DNA of 64,000 bases, taken from Gymnogyps californianus. Taxonomy: Eukaryota; Chordata; Aves; Accipitriformes; Cathartidae. Location of the stretch: NCBI RefSeq assembly GCF_018139145.2, contig NC_059500.1, forward strand, positions 51,392,663 to 51,456,662, in the 5' to 3' direction. Shown here one piece after another: positions 37,534 through 52,170 of the stretch. How positions within the stretch are numbered: position 1 is the stretch's first letter; each line of letters opens with the position of its first letter. A program made the position numbers and the translations under genes. The notes beneath the pieces were generated by a model that saw only the letters and a program-made list of their open reading frames with translations, ran no database searches and was not told the origin of the DNA.

Positions 37534-39369
37534 TGCTATTTCAGGATTTCTTTCATGGCCTTCTTACTGTTACAGAAAAATTTTGTATGCCTGTACGGTC
37601 TTCTGCCCATGGAAGCCTGGTTGAATCTAAGCCACTTTCAGATATTCATAATATGGAAACTGTTATAAAATTAAATCTACTTATTTGTTTACATCTCCGT
37701 GACAATCAATATTTTATTCTGTTGTTATTGTCCTTTGATTTGATATATTTTCAAACTCTTCCAAATACAAGAGACTAGAATACTGATTAATAAAGAGAAA
37801 TATAGAGAAAACAAGGCATATCTAAGCAGAAATTATTTTTGTCTCTGTATTCTTTCTGCAGATTAAAAAGTTTTCTGTGTAGCTTAGTCTTACCTGACTT
37901 TCAGTATTTAACGATTGATCTAATCTAAATGATATAAAGAAATATATACTTGTAAATGGACAAATGTGCAAAATAAGTAAGAAATTAAACACATTTGGAT
38001 GTGCAGCTTTAAGCCTACATTTTGCTGTCTTTAAGTTCTGTTTTTAGAGCTCATACTGTGGATGAGCTAGCTTTCAAAATTTCAAATGTAAGTTTACAAT
38101 ATATCATTTATATATGTCATCCTTTTGCCCCTGCTTACAGTGTCAGCAATGTTTGCAGTGTCACCCTCTTTATCTACACACGTTCTTTCCTTTCAAGACA
38201 AACTCATGGCAGAAATGGGAACTTCCAAACAGGAAAGTTGCTGAGGTGTCTCTGACGTCGTCCCTCCAGAGCAAGTGGATTAGCCATGACTCGATATGAA
38301 GGGGAATAACAGTAGCTTTGAGATTCAGTTCTAGACATCCTTACAGGAATTATTTTATTCTAGTGCAGAAATGTCCAAGCTGCAATGAAAATTTAGTCCT
38401 ACTAAGCCTCTTTCAGGGTTTAGGGTTCAAGTCTCCCTTAGACAGCACTGCATCCACTCAGCTTCCTTTAGGTTTTTCCTGTGGTAATTTGAAAGACTGT
38501 GTGGGAAGGAGTATGGTAGAAAGGAGGAGGCTATAGACCGTTTTAATCAACGAGCTGTGGCTCAGAGGTGACAAGGAAGTAGCTTGTTAGATCCTGTTCC
38601 AGGGCTGCCTTCCTGGAAAGCAGAGTCAACATGAAAAATGATTTAGCAGTAGAGAAACTGCTAAGACTCAGACAAGGTTTGAGGACAGCTTGGGCAGATG
38701 TTCCCATCTTATGCTTACTGCTTCCAAATGTGTTTAAAATTGTTTAGCACTGGCAGATAGGAATGACAGGCAACGTAGCTTTGTTGATCTGGATTCAGGC
38801 TGAGAAGTTCTTAAGATGTACCAAAGGCAACCTTTTTTTTTCTTTCTTCTTTTTCTTTCTTTTTCTTGTTTTTTTTATTTGTCTGTTTTAACAATTTGAG
38901 TTTTCTTTTCAAATTTATTGTTCATAAAACTTCATGAAAACAAAATAAAAAAATCTGGTGTCAAGCTGTGTTCATGGTATTGCAGATGTTGTCTAGGAAA
39001 TTTCAAAGAGTTCTTAGAGCTCCACTGTTTTAAGAATGGCACACCTATTAACCACATCTAAAAAAGCCAGAGAGCTCACTACCCGAAAGGTGAAGAGAAA
39101 TGATGCATAGTACTGCTAAGTGGCACAAAGTTCATAAGGTCTGAGTTCTACCTGTCTACGATGTTTTTTGTTGGACTATGCTCTCAGGGGAAGTTTTCCC
39201 TCCTGCGGTTTTGCCTCTGGCTCTACTAGGAGAGAGAAAGGTCTGTAAATGTTAGTTACTAACAAGTAGCGTAGTGATATACTGGGAGAAAGGAAAGAAA
39301 GGAATGAAATAGTGCTGTCTTAAGTAGTCACAGCAGTATTGTGTAACTTCTCAACGGAAAGATTTCTGA

Positions 39370-39391
39370 TTTTTTTTTTTTTTTTTTTTTT
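39370..39391 (+). repeat. Poly(T)22
   Basis: Homopolymer of 22 T. No retrocopy is visible next to it on the minus strand. Confidence 0.9.
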
Positions 39392-40423
39392 ACTCATGAA
39401 GCTGGTTTGTTGTAGAATTATGGTATGAGATGTATGTTCTCCTCTCCTCCATAACTTAAGGCCACGTTTCAATGAAAACTGATTTGTCTTTACTCAGTAG
39501 TCCTTGTCTTCAGTGGAAACTTTGATGATCTTTTATTCAATCAAGTTTTCTAACTAGACCACACAAAATCACATATCACTGATGCCAGTTTCTATTTAGA
39601 AACTGACTTTTTTAGCTGCTGACTAAAAAGTGTTGGTAATATGGGACTGAGAAATGTCTCATACTGTGGCTATATGCAAACATTATTTGCATTGTGCAAG
39701 TATTATTAAGCAATGCTATAAACATGTGCCATAAAGTAAATTTGTGTCATGCCTTTTAGCAGTAGCAAGTTGAAAAGTTTATGACCACATATTAAATAAC
39801 CTTAACTTTGTTCTCAAGTTATTTCCCACATCACATCTTTTTTTCTTCATATTCATCCTATTTATCACTTCTCACACATCTTCCTTGATCAGGTTGTCTT
39901 TCAGCTTCTTTGTTTTTTTCTTCTTTTTCATTTGTTTTTGTTAAGGTCTCTGTTTCCTCCTCATATATCTTTCCTTCTTTGCCTTTTCTCCTCTTCTGTA
40001 CCTAAATTTATTTCTGTGCCCCTTTCCTCAGTATTAACTAAACTAATGAGCATTCATTTTTTCTGAAGACTTCAAGACTTTGATATATATTCTTCTATTA
40101 CATTAGGTAATTCCTCATAATGCTACTAAGAGTTGTTGCCCAGGTATAGAGCTAACCCCCTGAGCATAATAGATCTCACTTAACTGTTCAGGAGAACACG
40201 TTCAGGGAAGTTAACAAACAAAGGAGCTTTACAATACCTGAAAGACTTTTCAGTGTATTTTAAGAATCCTTTTCATTAAATGTCTATCTCCTGGGTTTGG
40301 TGTATTATAAATAAACAATTTTTAATTAAATAATAGGGCGTGAAGGAATAGTAACCCAGTTTGTTCTATTTCTCACTAAGATAACTTGCACTGTCTCATC
40401 CATCAGAAGTGTGACGCATCATG

Positions 40424-40545
40424 TTGTAGTGGTTAGCAGGGGGTAGTGGGAGTCAGCAGACTTCTGTTCATGATTCTGTCCCATTTCCTTCTACAGCCTC
40501 TGGTGAATTACTCAGTCCCTGTTTAAGTGTGTCTGTTTCCACATG
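40424..40545 (+). mobile_element. Ancient MIR/CORE-SINE fragment
   Basis: The 5' part of a MIR-type SINE is recognisable: TTGTAGTGGTTAGCAGGGGG (tRNA-related A-box region), GGGAGTCAG, a TTC...CCCATT segment, CTGGTGAATTACTCAGTCCCT and GTGTGTCTGTTTCC. These align in order with the MIR phrases TAGTGGTTAGAGCA, GGAGTCAG, GGTTC, TGTGACCTTGGGCAAGTCACTT and CTGTGCCTCAGTTTCC. It has the same family features as the reversed copy at 34452-34575. The 3' half is not recognisable. It ends just before a C18 homopolymer. Confidence 0.75.
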
Positions 40546-40561
40546 CTTTTTCTTTCCTCTT

Positions 40562-40579
40562 CCCCCCCCCCCCCCCCCC
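40562..40579 (+). repeat. Poly(C)18
   Basis: Eighteen consecutive C. Length is prone to sequencing error. Confidence 0.88.
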
Positions 40580-43500
40580 GCTAAGTGCTCTGCCTAGAAT
40601 AAAATTTTTGTGAGTTGCTCTATTATGAATGTAATAGCATATACAGCCACAGCAGAGTCAATTTTCAGTGCAATTACAGTGAGCTAGGGGCATAACTTAT
40701 ATTATTTATGGGGGCTGTATGTTGCATGGATCATGAGTCCACCAATGTTGACAAAAATGCTTGACAAATAAATCCATTATGGAAATTGTTTTTAAAATGC
40801 TTTCATTTACAAAACAGTTAACATAAGAAGAATACTATAGTATGTAAAGGAAAGTGAACTGTTAACTTTCTTTTTCTGCACAAAAACGTTAATAGGAAGC
40901 TTCAATATCTGGTACAAAGAGCTTGATTATACACAGACAGAGCTTTGAAGATCTTCTCTAGGGCACAGTTTCTTGATGGCATATTTAGGTTGCATTCTGT
41001 AATGTTTATTTTTAGAGAATTCTCTTATTTAATAGTAACAGTATAGAGCACAAGGTTTACAGATAATAATACTTGACTCCATCTTTTATGATAGCATAAC
41101 AAAAAAAAAACCAAAACAAAACTGTGTGCTTACAGAAATATAGGTTCCATAATACACTCTTCCTCATTAATGAGAGGTCATATTATCTTTTAGATCAATA
41201 CTCCACTATTGATTAGTGTGAAATGTCTGTGCAACTCATGTAACAAAAGTAGGAAGTACTGCGTATAAAAAACATATCAATGTGCTTTCTCAGAAACTGA
41301 CACCATTTTTTATTCTTTTTTAACACCCTTATTTCACTTACCTTTTATAAATGGAACATTTTAATGTGATTTTTTTTCCCTTTTCCTGCTCCCAGTATCA
41401 TCACAAATAGGAAATACAACTTAAATTGAAACACGAATGCATTTATAATTTCTCAGGGGGAAAAAATGTGCATCCGAACGTGGTATAAGCAAGGGTTTGA
41501 AATTCAAAGGTTTACTGCTGTCTGTCTTTAATTATATTATCAAAAACCAGGATTATATTTTGATAAAATCTTCATCAGCGTGGTGATAAAATAAACTATT
41601 TTTGCTGATTTCAAAACTATTTAAAAATGTCTCCAGTTATTATAGGCTTTGGGTTTTTTCCAAATGCTGCTGATTTTTTATAGACTTATATGCTGTGCAG
41701 TAGTCATTTATTTGGGAATTTTTATTTTAGCAATTAAATTATGTTCATTTATATATTAGCATCAGTGGGGTTTCTTTTTGATACAAAATCCAACCTAGTC
41801 TCCCTTGAAATAAAGGTGATTACAGACAACAGGGAGACAACCATAGCCATGTATTTCTGTATGGTACCTGTACAAAGCCTTAGGGTAGAAGTAAAAACCT
41901 GAAAAGGTGTTTGTGTTTTTCATGCAAGGAATAAAGCGTGATGGTGTCATGGAGTACTTGAACTAGTCTACTGAAGACACATCTGTCTCTGTAGCAAGCA
42001 GCACTCAGATCACGATGTGACTGAATAAGATGATACATACATATTTCCATGTGGGCAAGAAACTTGCAGTAGGATTCCAGAGCACAGATGGAACTCTAAA
42101 CCTTTGTCCTCATAGCCAGATGCCCTAAGTACTTGTTACAACCTGCAGCCACCCATCAGTACTTTGCTATCATGCTCTGCTTGTTTGGTGTTAGGATCAT
42201 TATTAATAATATGCTATAAATATTCTCAGATTCCAGACAGCTAGGTTTTATTTTCATGTGGACAATATTGTGCATAAATTGTAGACATGTTCAACTGAAA
42301 TAAAAACAGAGAACACTTCCTTAGCTATTTCATGAGACAGATTACTAGCAATTGCTGATTCTTGATCAAAGTCCACTAACAGAGATTACTTGTAATCTGA
42401 ATACAGTTAATTTACATTTGCAGGAATTTTCCTTAAGACGTGAATAATTTTTCTTGATATGAATAAAGTACAACTGTTGTAAGAAATTAACGTCATGAAG
42501 ATTCTTAGATGCTGAGGAAAAATATAAATACATAAATATTATGTTTATAATTAATCATATGAAAATATGAATAGGTACCAAAGTAATAAAATCAACTATA
42601 AACTGTAAATTAAATAGACAAAGTGATAGTGATTGACTAGTTCAGAAGTTCTATTATTTGAATTATTTCCATGCTTTTTCCAGTAAAGTCTAGATTTTCC
42701 ATCAGGAAGAAAGTCTTAAACTAGAAGGGCTGTATGTACAACACTTGAGAATTGGGAGATTCCATTTCCAACCTTACAATGCTTTTTGGTTTCTGGAGTT
42801 CAACTACTTTGCTTGTCCCAAATGCATCTTGCTAGAGCTGCACAACTCAGTGCTTATTTCCTACCTAAACCTCATCAAACCTCATAAATTAGGCATCCTT
42901 TTGACTGAGGCAAGCTTCACCTACAGGTAAAAGAAGGAGAGAGTCCTGGGTTTAAGTTTTTCCTACATTTAGTGTTTAAATATTTCATATGGGTTAGATA
43001 CTGGAAAAATTGTTAAAAATGTTGGAGTAAAAACTGAAAGAAAATCCTTCAAAAAATCTAAGAAGTCTAGTTAATTTTGTGGTTTTGTTTTAATTTTTGT
43101 GAAATGGAAGTGATGATTCTTTACCAAAAAGTTTGAATCCAGTAATGACTGTGAGACAATCAGATGCCACAAAAAAGGTCGACAAGAGAATATGGATAAG
43201 CCTGTGTAATAACCTAAATAATAAACAACTTCTCATTTGGAGGATGACTGTTTTCTAGAAGGTTTTTACTACTTTTAATCTTTATTTATCTCTTGCTTTT
43301 CTGGCTTTTTATTTCATATAAACACAAAAAACTTCTTCTGGAAAAATAACCTAAGTAAGTCTGTTCCCTTGGAAAGTTTGCACTACTAATATATTGTAGA
43401 TAATTTACATTAATTGATTGCTTGTAGGTGCTGGACAAAACATCTCATTTTAAATATGATGCATGGTCATAAAAGATAGGACTGTCAGATCAATAATTCT

Positions 43501-46500
43501 CTAGGTAAGGTAATTATCTTTCAGTGCTAATTGTCTTTCAGTTTCTCATTCATTCAAACAGAAAGTGAACTGCCACTGAATATTTTGCCTGATTCACTTC
43601 AAAACTTTATTTTTACTTACAGAGCTTCTATGAAGTGATGGCTATTACAAAGCAGATATATATATTTGCATGGAGTGACAAAACATTCTTTAAAAAATAT
43701 AAATTACATTAATCAGTGTACTTTACATTTAAAGGTGTATGTGTGTAGGATTTTAGTAGAGAAGGTACAAACATACGTTCTAGTGCTTTCAAGGCACTGG
43801 CAGGGGATACCAAATTAGTGTGCTAAAACAATACTCCATCTCAAAGAAAAAAGTGGCCCATTTTCATGTCTGTGAGTGCATGTTTTGTTTTTGTGTTGCC
43901 AATTGAAGCAAGACACTTAATGTACACAGCTAAGAAACAAGGAGAAAGGACAAGAACATTCCAGGCTGATGGAGGTTTCAGCACCACAGAAATATAACAG
44001 TTATTAAAGATAGTGCCAGAGGGATTGGTGCTAGTCACATCACTGTAGTTCTTAGTATATTAAGCCTTAACTGACAGAAGGTGTGCAGACAGGTTTTTTG
44101 ATGAAACTAAAGAAAAGGTCAACTTGTGATTCCCAATGGAAACATGCAATAGATTTGATATGTTGATACTCTATAGAAGCTGTTAGTTTGCTAATTATTG
44201 CTAGATGAGATTCCTTGCAAATTTTGTTTCTATAGATGACAGATATGTATGACACTGGCAACCTACAGCAATTTGATTGTTGGTCCTTTATACCCTCAAA
44301 AGTTGTATCAGAGGATCTCACTGTGCTGCTAAAGTCCATGCATGATATACAGTACTTGAACTTTGAGAAAATGTGCAGCTGGGAAAACTAGACTCTCATG
44401 CTGACTCAGGTTATCTGTGTCACTGCATTTAAGGGTATGAGATATCAAAGCTTTTTTTCACAGAACTGTGCAACTTGGGAGCAATGGAAAAGGTCTATGT
44501 AAGAGTCCCATTGGTTGCTGATGTAAACTCAAGCTTTTCACAAACTTGTCTTCAGTGCGGATAACCGAACCTGCAGTAACTCATCTGTGCCTGTGTGAGC
44601 ATGTATGTTTATTCACATAGGCGTTTGTTTTTACTACCATCTTATCACTCAGCAGAAGAGATATTTCAAAAGGTGAAGTTTGTAAGCATGTAGACAATGT
44701 AGAAGTAATTGATGCCATTTACTTGACAAAATAATAAATAAAAAATGAAACAAATAAATACTTTTAGCATAGTGACAATAAAATATTTGCTGATATTCAG
44801 AAAGAAAGGACTTAAACTGAACAGGAGAAAAAAACAGATTGCACTCATGACACTGAAATGGACCAAACCACCTCTTTCCTCTTTCTGGAACTCTTTTCTC
44901 TATGTCTTATCTCTGTGACTGAAAAAATCAACTGGACACGGACCACCACTGCCAGGAAAGGAAACTTTAAATTCTGCCATATCTTTGTAGCAGTGGACTA
45001 TTATGTCTGTATTTTGGACGTAGTCAAATGAGATTTAAAGCTACTGTAGACAAAGTGTCAAATGTTGTATCCACATACACGCACAAAAGAGAGACATTTT
45101 CAGTACACCCAGCACTGAATGCATTGTCTTAAAGAGACCACCTGTGAGCACAAAGGGTGCTTTCCATTCTGCATTATGGATTAATAGGTACTGTAGCTGT
45201 AAATGGGTAAAGACCATCTTCTGTACCTTGCTCTTCCCTGATAGTTTACTTGTCTTGGATTTAGTTAAAGATACTCCTCTGTATCTTTACAGAAGACTGA
45301 AAATCTCTGAAAACAAGAATCTGGGAAGGCTCTATAAGTATTTTTTTGCAAATAGACTCTGTTATCAGAGAGATATAATTTGTCCCCCTTCTCTCCATGA
45401 CTTGTCTTAAAAGAAATTAAAACACTACAAAAGGTCTGTTCTTATATTAAAACAAAAAAATGTGCTCTAATCCGCAGATACAAGTATAATTTTATTACAT
45501 ACAATATTCTCTTTAAAGCTAATGGGGCTGTTTAAGAAAGTAACATGAAGCAAGTATTTGTCTTCCATAATCCTAATCGTACCTGTAAACTAAAACCAGT
45601 AAACTCCGCAAGGCCTATATTACTATTTGAAGGAACTGGAATATTTATTCATAAACATGTGGGAATAATAAATATATTTAAAGGACTTTTCAGAACATTA
45701 GCTATTCTCATATATGTGGTTTGGGCCTTGCTAGTTAAATAACAGCATTGTTCTTTCTATCCTTTTCTCTTTTTTCCAATGTTTTTATTGATTTTATTAC
45801 AAAGCTCTGGATAATTATCTTCCTATTTGTCTGTATGAGCACAATAATATTCCACAGGAATTAAAGAAAACCATGAAAAAACCCTGTATTTAAAATATTA
45901 AGTGTAACAAAGAAGCAAAGGCAGTGGAGAAGACAGTCTGTAATTACATTGTCTAAGTCACTAGTGCACAATCTGTAAGAACTGCTTTGCTTTAAAGTGG
46001 AATTGAAGATTTTTAATAGATCTTTCCAGAACACTCTAGTTTACAACTAATGCATGTTTCTGACAGAATCAGTGGAAGTCTATGAAATGAGAATCAGGTT
46101 CTGTATTTCACAGGACTTTTATTGAGATGAAAGGGATAATTAGATTACTTGGTTTTATTGCTGTGATTCTCTCCATCCTGTAAGTGTCATGTTGCCACTC
46201 TTAACACTAAGTAGCCAGTAAGAAACAGTGTTTATAAACACTGAGTGACAGAATGTACTAACGCAGAAATATTTTCTCTCGTTGTCTGTTGCTGCCACGA
46301 AGTGCAGAGGAAAGGAGAAAACATACCTTCAAGTTGGAGATGAGGCTGAAGGTTACTCTAGAAGATGATTAGCTCTTTACCGGTTACTACTGATAAAGTA
46401 CTACTCTCTGTAAAATTTAACATTAACATTTAAAACAGAGAATTCTAAAATTTGAGGTTATAAGCAAGGTTTCTTAAATAGATCACAGCCTGTCCTAAGC

Positions 46501-48362
46501 TATTCTTTATTTCTCATATGACCTATCAGATATTTATGGAGCAATATTAATCCATTTCTGCTGTCCAAAATCTGCTTCTGTCAGCATAGTCATACCTCCA
46601 GTAGAGTTATATCAACCAGGAGCATTAACATGTAAGGATAAAATCAGAAATGTCAACATATAAAATGAAAAATCTGTGATTAATTTTACTAATAAGAAAT
46701 TTTTCTATAAATATATTAATAGAAACAAAAGAACTGGGAAGGTTTTAATATGTTAATCAATAAAGAAGGACCATATGAACACATACATTTTACCAGCATT
46801 CTTGGTCTTTGATTACCATAGCATAATGCTCAAAAAATTCTTTTGCAAAAGTGCTCACAAAAATGCAACAAATATTCACTTTGTCAACAATTTAAAAATA
46901 AATCTTGTTACCTGCATTCCCCACTGACTTGTTGGACTGCAACTTTTTCAGTTTGTGGGCCTAAGAAACACACTTTCTACACAAGGCCGAAAATTTATTG
47001 TTATCTAAAATGAAATAACAGTCTAATACAAAATTACTGTTTTCCCAGATGTGATGCTTACAGAAAAAAACCAAGAATACTATTACAGAAGTGTCAATAA
47101 GAATAGTTACAACTGTTAACACACACTTCCTAGTGAGTGTAGCATGACCTATACTCACTCTTTTACCGCCTGTGTGGTCCTTATGTTAATGACAGTGGTT
47201 TGAAGCAGGGAGATGTTACAGTGAGTCATCAGTATTTTTCACTCGTAGGCCAATATTGACTTTGGGGGTGAGGGTTCTTGCTCCATACTCAAGGGTTCTT
47301 TTGTGATATTTTTAATATGATTAAACCCCATTTTTTCTATAGGTATCTATAGCTATTGGAATCCTAAAGACATATGAATAACAGAAAGTGTGACATCACA
47401 CAAATATATGCTAGTCATATGGCTGTTAGAACAGAACTCCCTGAAGTTCAAGACAAGTTCAGACAGCATCGAACAAGTCCTGATGCCTGTGTAGTTGATA
47501 AGGCTCAAATCCTGTGTCTTGGTACTACTAATGACGACACTGTTATTTGTAGGCTAAAACATACAAATATAATCAGGAGGCTTATGCAAGTACTACTAGT
47601 ACTGATGGTGAATAATTTCTAGAGCAGTTGGAGAAATTTTCATATTGACTGGGTTTAAGAACTTCCTCGTAAGTTCCTTAAAGAATTAGCTGAAGTAATC
47701 TTGAACAGCTAGCTAGCTTCTTTCTCGCAAAGGACAGCATTAGTGTTATAGCCTGTTCTGCCTAACTTTCGTTTCTAGAAAAAAGTTGGAGCAAAATTTT
47801 GAATTATTTGTAAATAATTAGAAGACAACAGGCAATGCATAGTAGTAACTGAGAATTACTTAAAAGCAAACATGGTGGAATAAAACTGAATTAAGGATAT
47901 GACAAATTGTCAGCCCTTCTAGACTAAATAGAAGCAGTAGATGTCACACATCTTTATTGTTTGGTAATCATTCTGACACTGTGACATATGTTTTATAGGC
48001 AAGAAAAAGAAATATGGCCTCCATGAAAGAACTATAAAAAGTATTGAAAAAGCTAATACAGGAGCATCATAATCGATGGTTTGATGTCAAAAAGGAAATT
48101 TGATCTTCCGTCTTCCGTGTGTCTAATAATACTTGGTATTTTCATCAGCAAGCTGAATGGTAAAGAACAAAATTCCTAAATGTGCAGGTAACACTAAGCA
48201 GGAAAGGGTTTCAATTATGCTGAAATTTGAAAGGATGGTGGAAAATGAGTAGGTTGGAAAATACTGAATGAATTCCAGTAAGGATGAAGGTGAATAGATA
48301 TACATTCAGGCATAATCAACTCCATAAATACAAGGTGGGAAACTTTCCTTGTAGTAATATTT

Positions 48363-48389
48363 TATTCTATTCTATTCTATTCTATTCTA
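48363..48389 (+). repeat. (TTCTA)n microsatellite
   Basis: About five perfect TTCTA pentamers. Confidence 0.93.
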
Positions 48390-51300
48390 ATTTTTCAAGA
48401 AGAAAAAAAGGATTTATTATCTGTAGTCTAACTGTTGTTCATTGAGTAATTGGACAGTGTGTTTACTAATTGTACTTGATCTGTATGGGGTTTGTATCAA
48501 ACTCTCAAAGATGGGCTTGAAATGGTGAAGACAGGTGGTGCCAGTAATTTTTATGGAAAATAACACAGAAAAAAGGATAAACTGGCTTGACATTTTTCAC
48601 TGACGTATTTCAGCTTCCACCATTTATCATTCTTATATTCAATTATTTACACTATACTGGCATCCTGTCAAGACTGAAGCCTAAGTGTGTTAGACTGCAG
48701 AAATATAAGGACAGTCAGACCATTGGCTCTGCAAGACAGGACCTAAAAAGTTTGTGATAGGCAAAAGACATACTGTGAAAAGTCTTTTCTAGAAATGTGC
48801 TGTAGATTAATATCAGATGTGTATTATCTGCAGATAATTTCATAGAAGTCTGTTCTGTTTGGTTTAAAAATTGTTGAAATTGTTGGTAATTTGATATTGA
48901 ATTTCCTACGACAGAGTGATTGCTGAAGTTTACAGGTGCTTCCATCAAAATTCTAATGCAGAATTCCCCTTGTAACAATTTCTGAGTCTATGTGAGTTCA
49001 TGGTATCCAAACTTCAGGTTTCGCAAATGAGTTTGGGGAGTAGAGCTGTTTTTTGGGGAGGAAGTTTCCATATACCCCCTTCCTTGGGAAAAGTTAAGTT
49101 TATCTCTGTCTTAATAATCTCCTTAACTAGTCTGATCAGCAACTAGCAATTATTAGCAATTACATCATCTGAGAGAGTCTTGTGATCAGATGACTCTATT
49201 AGGCTCTTTTCACAGATGCCTTTGCAGACTCCAGTTCTGAGCTCCGTCTTTAAAACTTAAATGTTTTTCCACATGCAACATTAATTTTGCCTGGTGTTCT
49301 CATGCTAACTACTGTTCTTGGTCTTCCTTAATATATCAGAAGCAGTCTGTGTACTACGATCTGCCAGAGTCAACATGTAAAACTTGAATTTTCCAGCTTG
49401 AATAATAAAAAAGATCCTACAAAAAGTGTTCAGATCCCTTTCTACAGGGACATGGTTTTCATATTCAGATAATACAAATATGTAGCTAAAAAAACTTACG
49501 TTAGTGTTCTGTTGCCAGGCAAAATAAACAAGTTCGTGAACTAGCTGATGGGTCTTTTTGACAATTCTTTTTTCTCTATATTGTTATGGAGGCAAGGGTT
49601 GTTTTTACACTTTTGTGGGATGTATCTTTTCTCCTCTAACATTTCAGGTAATATCCCTCTACCTACTCTACAGGGGAGCTGCTCTCCTGTACAAGATGAA
49701 AATTCTCTGGGATGGGTCCTAACCGTGTTTTATCCACATCCTACAAAAAAAAAAAAAAGATACATTACAGACTTGCAAATACAGTATAAAACTAAAGCAT
49801 ATGCACTGATCTAGAAACAACGTGAGCCATTGTACTCCCAAGCCTGGAGGAAGAGGAATATTGACTGTATTTGTGGCAGTGAATCCAAAGCATGACATGA
49901 TTGGTATCTGTGCACTTCCATATTGCTGCCTTTGAAGATAGCCTTACATTCCTTGTTCCATGATCCATTTCCTGCTAACCATTTACAACCATGCAATGAA
50001 CTGTATTTCTATTTATCTGTGGATTCATGGATAATAAATTTCTGTAAAGAAGAGCAGGATATGGCCGAGGAAATACTGTAATAATTCATTCCAAATACCT
50101 TTGCTCCTGATTAACATCCTTACTACCTTTCTTTGTATGTTTTCTAAAGGTGAAATCCTAGATAAGAAGGCAAGATGTAAAAAAGGCTACTGAGTTAGTC
50201 TTTCCCTTTAAGCCTTTTAATAGTTCAGTGTTAAAATTCTGTGTGGATTCCAAAAATATATTAGTTTTGTAGCCTTCTCTGATCCTCATGTGGATATAGG
50301 CCCAGCTAACAAATCTACCCCTTTTGGGGCATAATACAATGCGATTGAACACAGCTGGAGAAGATCAGAACATGTATCATAGATATTTTAGAGATTAAAA
50401 AGTTCTTTTACATCATACACTCCGTCATCCTACTAGTGCATGATTAATCCCTATAATGTTGCCTTTTAGTGCTGCATCACGTTTTAGAAACCCAGACTTA
50501 TGGTGTGCTGCTTCTCCCATTGCTGATGATTTCATGCCATAAAATAGGAAAATAGAAATTTTGGTTTCAGCACACATTCCAATTGTTTTAAAAGTTTCCC
50601 TCCATTTAGTCCTACTCAGATTCCAGGTAGTACTTTAGGTATATATAGACTCCATATATCAGTGGATTCCTATCTCATATCTGTGGGGGAAGATGGGGGC
50701 TTTAAGAAGAACAGAAATACTTTGGACAGGAAAGCACAGTGAAATCTGAGTTCTGTCAGTACTATTAGTCTCTTTTTTGAAAATCAAATTTATCCACTGA
50801 TATTCTTAAGAAAATGTCTAACAGAATGACAAACAGAAGGATCTTTGATTCTAAAGACCAGGAGTTTAGCTCACAAAAAGAATGAATGAACTAATCTATT
50901 TTCATGACTTAGTGTATTATGGACAAATCCTTACTTAATCAATTTTGTAATTATGTCAATGGCTTCATAAGTCAAAGGACGTGTGTGTAACATCCTTTCT
51001 ATTAGGAAATCTGTCCTCCAATTGTTGCAGATAGGCTAAAATGTAACCACAATACTTAACGTTCTTTCAGACTTCCTGGGAGCACTTGCTGCTTTAATAG
51101 AAAAAACAGACAAAGTGAATTAAAATGACCTTGCTTCTTTGAATTAGTGAGGGTTGGTGTGTGCAAGCATTAAATCAATGGCTGGCATCAGCCTTGCTCA
51201 GCTGTAGGGAGGTCTGTAGTAGTCCGCTCATAATTTGAGTTGTAAAGTATTTGTCTTTTACAGCATCCAACACTCCCTCTATTCTCCTCAACACCCACTG

Positions 51301-51867
51301 TGCTAACACCTGTCTCAGCTAGGACTTCTGTTTGAAGGTGGCTTAATGATTTGGCAGTAGTGCTGCACAGTTCTACACTGTAAACATAGATTCCTGCAAG
51401 ACCTCAGGGCTCTTGCTCTTCCCATCGGTGTGGACTGGTAACAAATGCAGGAAATACATTGTGCTTTACTTTTTAAATTGCTTCTGGGTAGAGCTTTATG
51501 TACACATTTTAGTGAAACTCATTGGGGTTTTTTTGTTGCTTGTTTGTTTGTTTGTTTTAAAGACAGTTTTCAGCTACTACCTACTAGATGTTTTAAAAAG
51601 TATAGTTAAGTCCATATTCAATAAACAAAGAACCTTTCCTATATAACTCTGGCTTAAAGGCTTTTCAACACTGTTTTAAAGAAATCATGTTTAAAAAATG
51701 TCTCAAAAAATGTAATTTCGTATTCACATGTCACAGTATGGTCCCCTTTGCTGAAGTCATAAGCCTCTAAGAACAGCATTATTACCAGTTCCCCCCATGT
51801 CTTGGCACAGGATCATATCAAAAAGCAACGGTTTTGTTTTGGTTTGGGGTTTTGGGGGTTTTTAAAA

Positions 51868-51888
51868 TATTTATTTATTTATTTATTT
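51868..51888 (+). repeat. (ATTT)n microsatellite
   Basis: Five perfect ATTT units, preceded by a G/T-rich patch (51833-51862). Confidence 0.9.
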
Positions 51889-52121
51889 CCTGGGAAAACA
51901 ACAGTGATGGAAAAAAGTTGCCTACTGGGAATGCAAATGGATACAAATAATTGATGTGACCACCATATGTGTCACAGGTTTCCTTTGTAGATATTTTTCA
52001 CTGGGAGGTGGAACCACAGAACGAGATATACAATGAACGTGTGTGTTTGCATACTAAGTGCTTGTACTGAGAAGAAGTTTGAAATTATTTCCTGAGTAAC
52101 TGAAATCTCTCTTTTTTTTAG

Positions 52122-52170
52122 CCTTGCTATTACTCTTTTCGTCTTTCGTCCTTCCAACATTTCTAATCAG
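52122..52170 (+). other. Candidate 49-nt exon with strong splice signals (unproven)
   Basis: The segment follows a pyrimidine tract ending TTTTTTTAG (AG at 52120-52121) and ends CAG followed directly by the consensus donor GTAAGT at 52171-52176. Two of its three frames are open (LAITLFVFRPSNISNQ, and LLLLFSSFVLPTFLI in the next). It could be a microexon, an exon of a noncoding RNA, or a chance pairing of splice-like sites. No neighbouring exon was found, so it cannot be placed in a transcript. Confidence 0.25.

Larger units (their letters stand above)
34576..40423. other. 5.8 kb AT-rich non-repeat DNA, no gene seen
   Basis: Holds a 22-bp tandem duplication at 34882-34925, a CATACATG-rich patch at 34620-34661, an almost pure A/T stretch at 37485-37533, a T-rich patch at 38832-38880 and T22 at 39370-39391. 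No exon or RNA gene could be supported. Confidence 0.6.
40580..52121. other. 11.5 kb AT-rich non-repeat DNA, no gene seen
   Basis: No transposon recognised. Contains (TTCTA)n at 48363-48389 and (ATTT)n at 51868-51888. An open frame at 42745-42930 ends in a splice-donor-like CAGGTAAA, but no acceptor or protein similarity supports it as an exon. Confidence 0.6.

Noticed and set aside
39370..39391. Poly(T) as the reverse-strand tail of a retrocopied gene
   Set aside because: No coding remnant or target duplication next to it. CR1 reverse transcriptase also does not normally make poly(A) retrocopies, so such copies are rare in birds.
42745..42930. Frame ending at a donor-like CAGGTAAA
   Set aside because: No acceptor at its start, no family resemblance, and the donor lacks the usual +5 G.
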